NCBI GenBank assembly: GCA_023422975.1
Contig: JAFAGF010000288.1
Span: forward strand, 1 to 5,440
Length of the DNA: 5,440 nt
Source: Pseudomonadota bacterium
GTDB lineage: Bacteria; Pseudomonadota; Gammaproteobacteria; Burkholderiales; Burkholderiaceae_C
Reading direction: 5' to 3'
A program made the translations under genes and the position numbers. A model generated the notes under the pieces. It was given only the letters and a program-made list of their open reading frames with translations. It had not been told where the DNA came from and searched no databases. Below, piece by piece: positions 4,780 to 5,440 of this stretch (position 1 is the first letter of the stretch; the number at the start of each line of letters is the position of its first letter).

Positions 4780-5440
4780 TTACGCGGCGTACACGTGGTC
4801 AAAAAACTGTCGCTCTAGCTGCACGGCACGCTGGAAGTACTGGGTGGCCTCGGCCTTTTGTGCAGGGTTGAGTGTCGCCTCTACACGGTCGAGTTCGCTG
4901 CGCAGCCAGCCTACAAAACCACGGAAGAAATCGTTGGCGTGCAGGGTGATCCACTCGGCATGCTCAAAGCGCGCGGGCAAGGGCTGGTGTTTTTTGGCGG
5001 GCTGGTCGGCCCAGTCCAGATACAGCCCCTCGGCCACGGCCAGCACGGCGATGCAGTTGGCGTAGTTCAGGCTTTGCGCGGCGTCATGCATCAGCTGCTG
5101 AAACGCTTGCGTGGGCGCCGTCAATGCGGGTTGCAGGCGCTGTGCAGCGGGCACGCCCAGCACGTCAAAACTGCGCAGAAAGTAGGTGTTCTCGTCGCTG
5201 GTGATCATGGCCGCAAATTGCGACAGCGTGACACGCGGTGCAAACACATCCGCACTGGCAATGGCTGCGCCCAGCAGGGCGACAAAGCGGTTGATGAACT
5301 GATAGTCCTGCACCAGGTAGTGGCGCAGCACGTCATCGCTGATGCTGCCGTCAAACAACTCGTGCACAAAACGGTGCTGCACGCAGGCGTTCCAGTCGTC
5401 GATGCACGATTGGCGCAGTTGTTCGGCAAAACCTTGGGGC
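4780..5440 (-). CDS. TenA family protein, probable TenA_E-type thiamine-salvage amidohydrolase (5' end cut off)
   Basis: The frame runs from the right edge to TAA at 4782-4780, giving 219 visible residues; the start codon lies outside the window. A GTG at 5382 is in frame, but the 19 upstream residues (GFAEQLRQSCIDDWN...) fit the TenA N-terminal helix, so the true start is further right, probably only a few codons away. TenA proteins are all-helical cytosolic enzymes that release the pyrimidine (HMP) moiety from degraded thiamine. Visible-residue numbering: FVHELFDGS (24-32), RHYLVQDYQF (39-48, conserved Asp45), SDENTYF (81-87), LNYANC (124-129, Tyr126), VAEGLYLDWA (135-144, Glu137) and LERQFFDHVY (208-217, Glu209). 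Where classical TenA has its active-site Cys, this protein has Glu137, and His167 appears where a Tyr is usual, which points to the TenA_E class. No other thiamine gene is in view. It is often annotated as a 'TenA transcriptional regulator', a historical label. Confidence 0.88.
   Translation of the reverse strand, partial: PQGFAEQLRQSCIDDWNACVQHRFVHELFDGSISDDVLRHYLVQDYQFINRFVALLGAAIASADVFAPRVTLSQFAAMITSDENTYFLRSFDVLGVPAAQRLQPALTAPTQAFQQLMHDAAQSLNYANCIAVLAVAEGLYLDWADQPAKKHQPLPARFEHAEWITLHANDFFRGFVGWLRSELDRVEATLNPAQKAEATQYFQRAVQLERQFFDHVYAA

Noticed and set aside
4557..4802. 81-codon minus-strand frame downstream of the TenA gene, with a Cys-rich N-terminal part.
   Set aside because: It overlaps the long-stem terminator and the DUF2789 coding region antisense, and has no ribosome-binding site or recognisable domain.
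5205..5429. Alternative minus-strand frame overlapping the TenA N-terminal region.
   Set aside because: The adjacent frame gives a continuous TenA-family protein to the window edge; this one is an out-of-frame shadow.
1..5440. tRNA or rRNA genes, CRISPR repeats, insertion sequences, phage genes or an undescribed defence system.
   Set aside because: No regularly spaced repeats, transposase motifs, rRNA-like stretches or cloverleaf patterns were seen; the content is ordinary metabolic and small hypothetical genes.

Overview
The window most resembles a Burkholderiales chromosome, probably Comamonadaceae (Comamonas/Acidovorax/Delftia-like). The DNA is moderately GC-rich with strong G/C preference at third codon positions. 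It also carries a Bug-type (TctC) solute-binding protein, a DUF2789 protein and a short 'SKLPHERD' hypothetical, a combination typical of that group. The assignment is inferred from gene content; no rRNA or other marker is present.

Left to right: (i) positions 1-38 probably hold the last codons of a plus-strand gene, followed by a hairpin. (ii) 271-1254 (+) encodes a periplasmic Bug/TctC solute-binding protein. (iii) 1364-2182 (+) encodes an HpaI-type 4-hydroxy-2-oxoheptanedioate aldolase. (iv) 2354-3796 (+) encodes a succinate-semialdehyde dehydrogenase of the aldehyde dehydrogenase superfamily, closed by a strong intrinsic terminator at 3825-3849. (v) 3859-4125 (-) encodes a small hydrophilic conserved hypothetical protein. 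(vi) A divergent intergenic region (4126-4369) holds a perfect 9-bp inverted repeat. (vii) 4370-4639 (+) encodes a DUF2789 protein. (viii) A long-stem terminator at 4721-4760 separates it from (ix) a TenA-family protein (4780 to the right edge, minus strand, N-terminus cut off).

The three large plus-strand genes make metabolic sense together. HpaI splits 4-hydroxy-2-oxoheptanedioate into pyruvate and succinic semialdehyde, and the dehydrogenase would oxidise the semialdehyde to succinate. These are the last two steps of the 4-hydroxyphenylacetate/homoprotocatechuate meta-cleavage route. The binding protein may serve uptake of a related carboxylate, but its ligand cannot be read from sequence and no TctA/TctB membrane partner is present. 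The genes are separated by 109 and 171 bp and the gaps contain hairpins, so they may be transcribed separately rather than as a tight operon.

The right third looks unrelated: a small hypothetical, DUF2789 and a TenA homologue whose active-site pattern resembles the Glu (TenA_E) rather than the Cys (TenA_C) class. I saw no mobile element, CRISPR array, tRNA, rRNA or convincing new multi-gene system. The best leads are the catabolic pairing, the TenA active-site changes and the unassigned palindrome.
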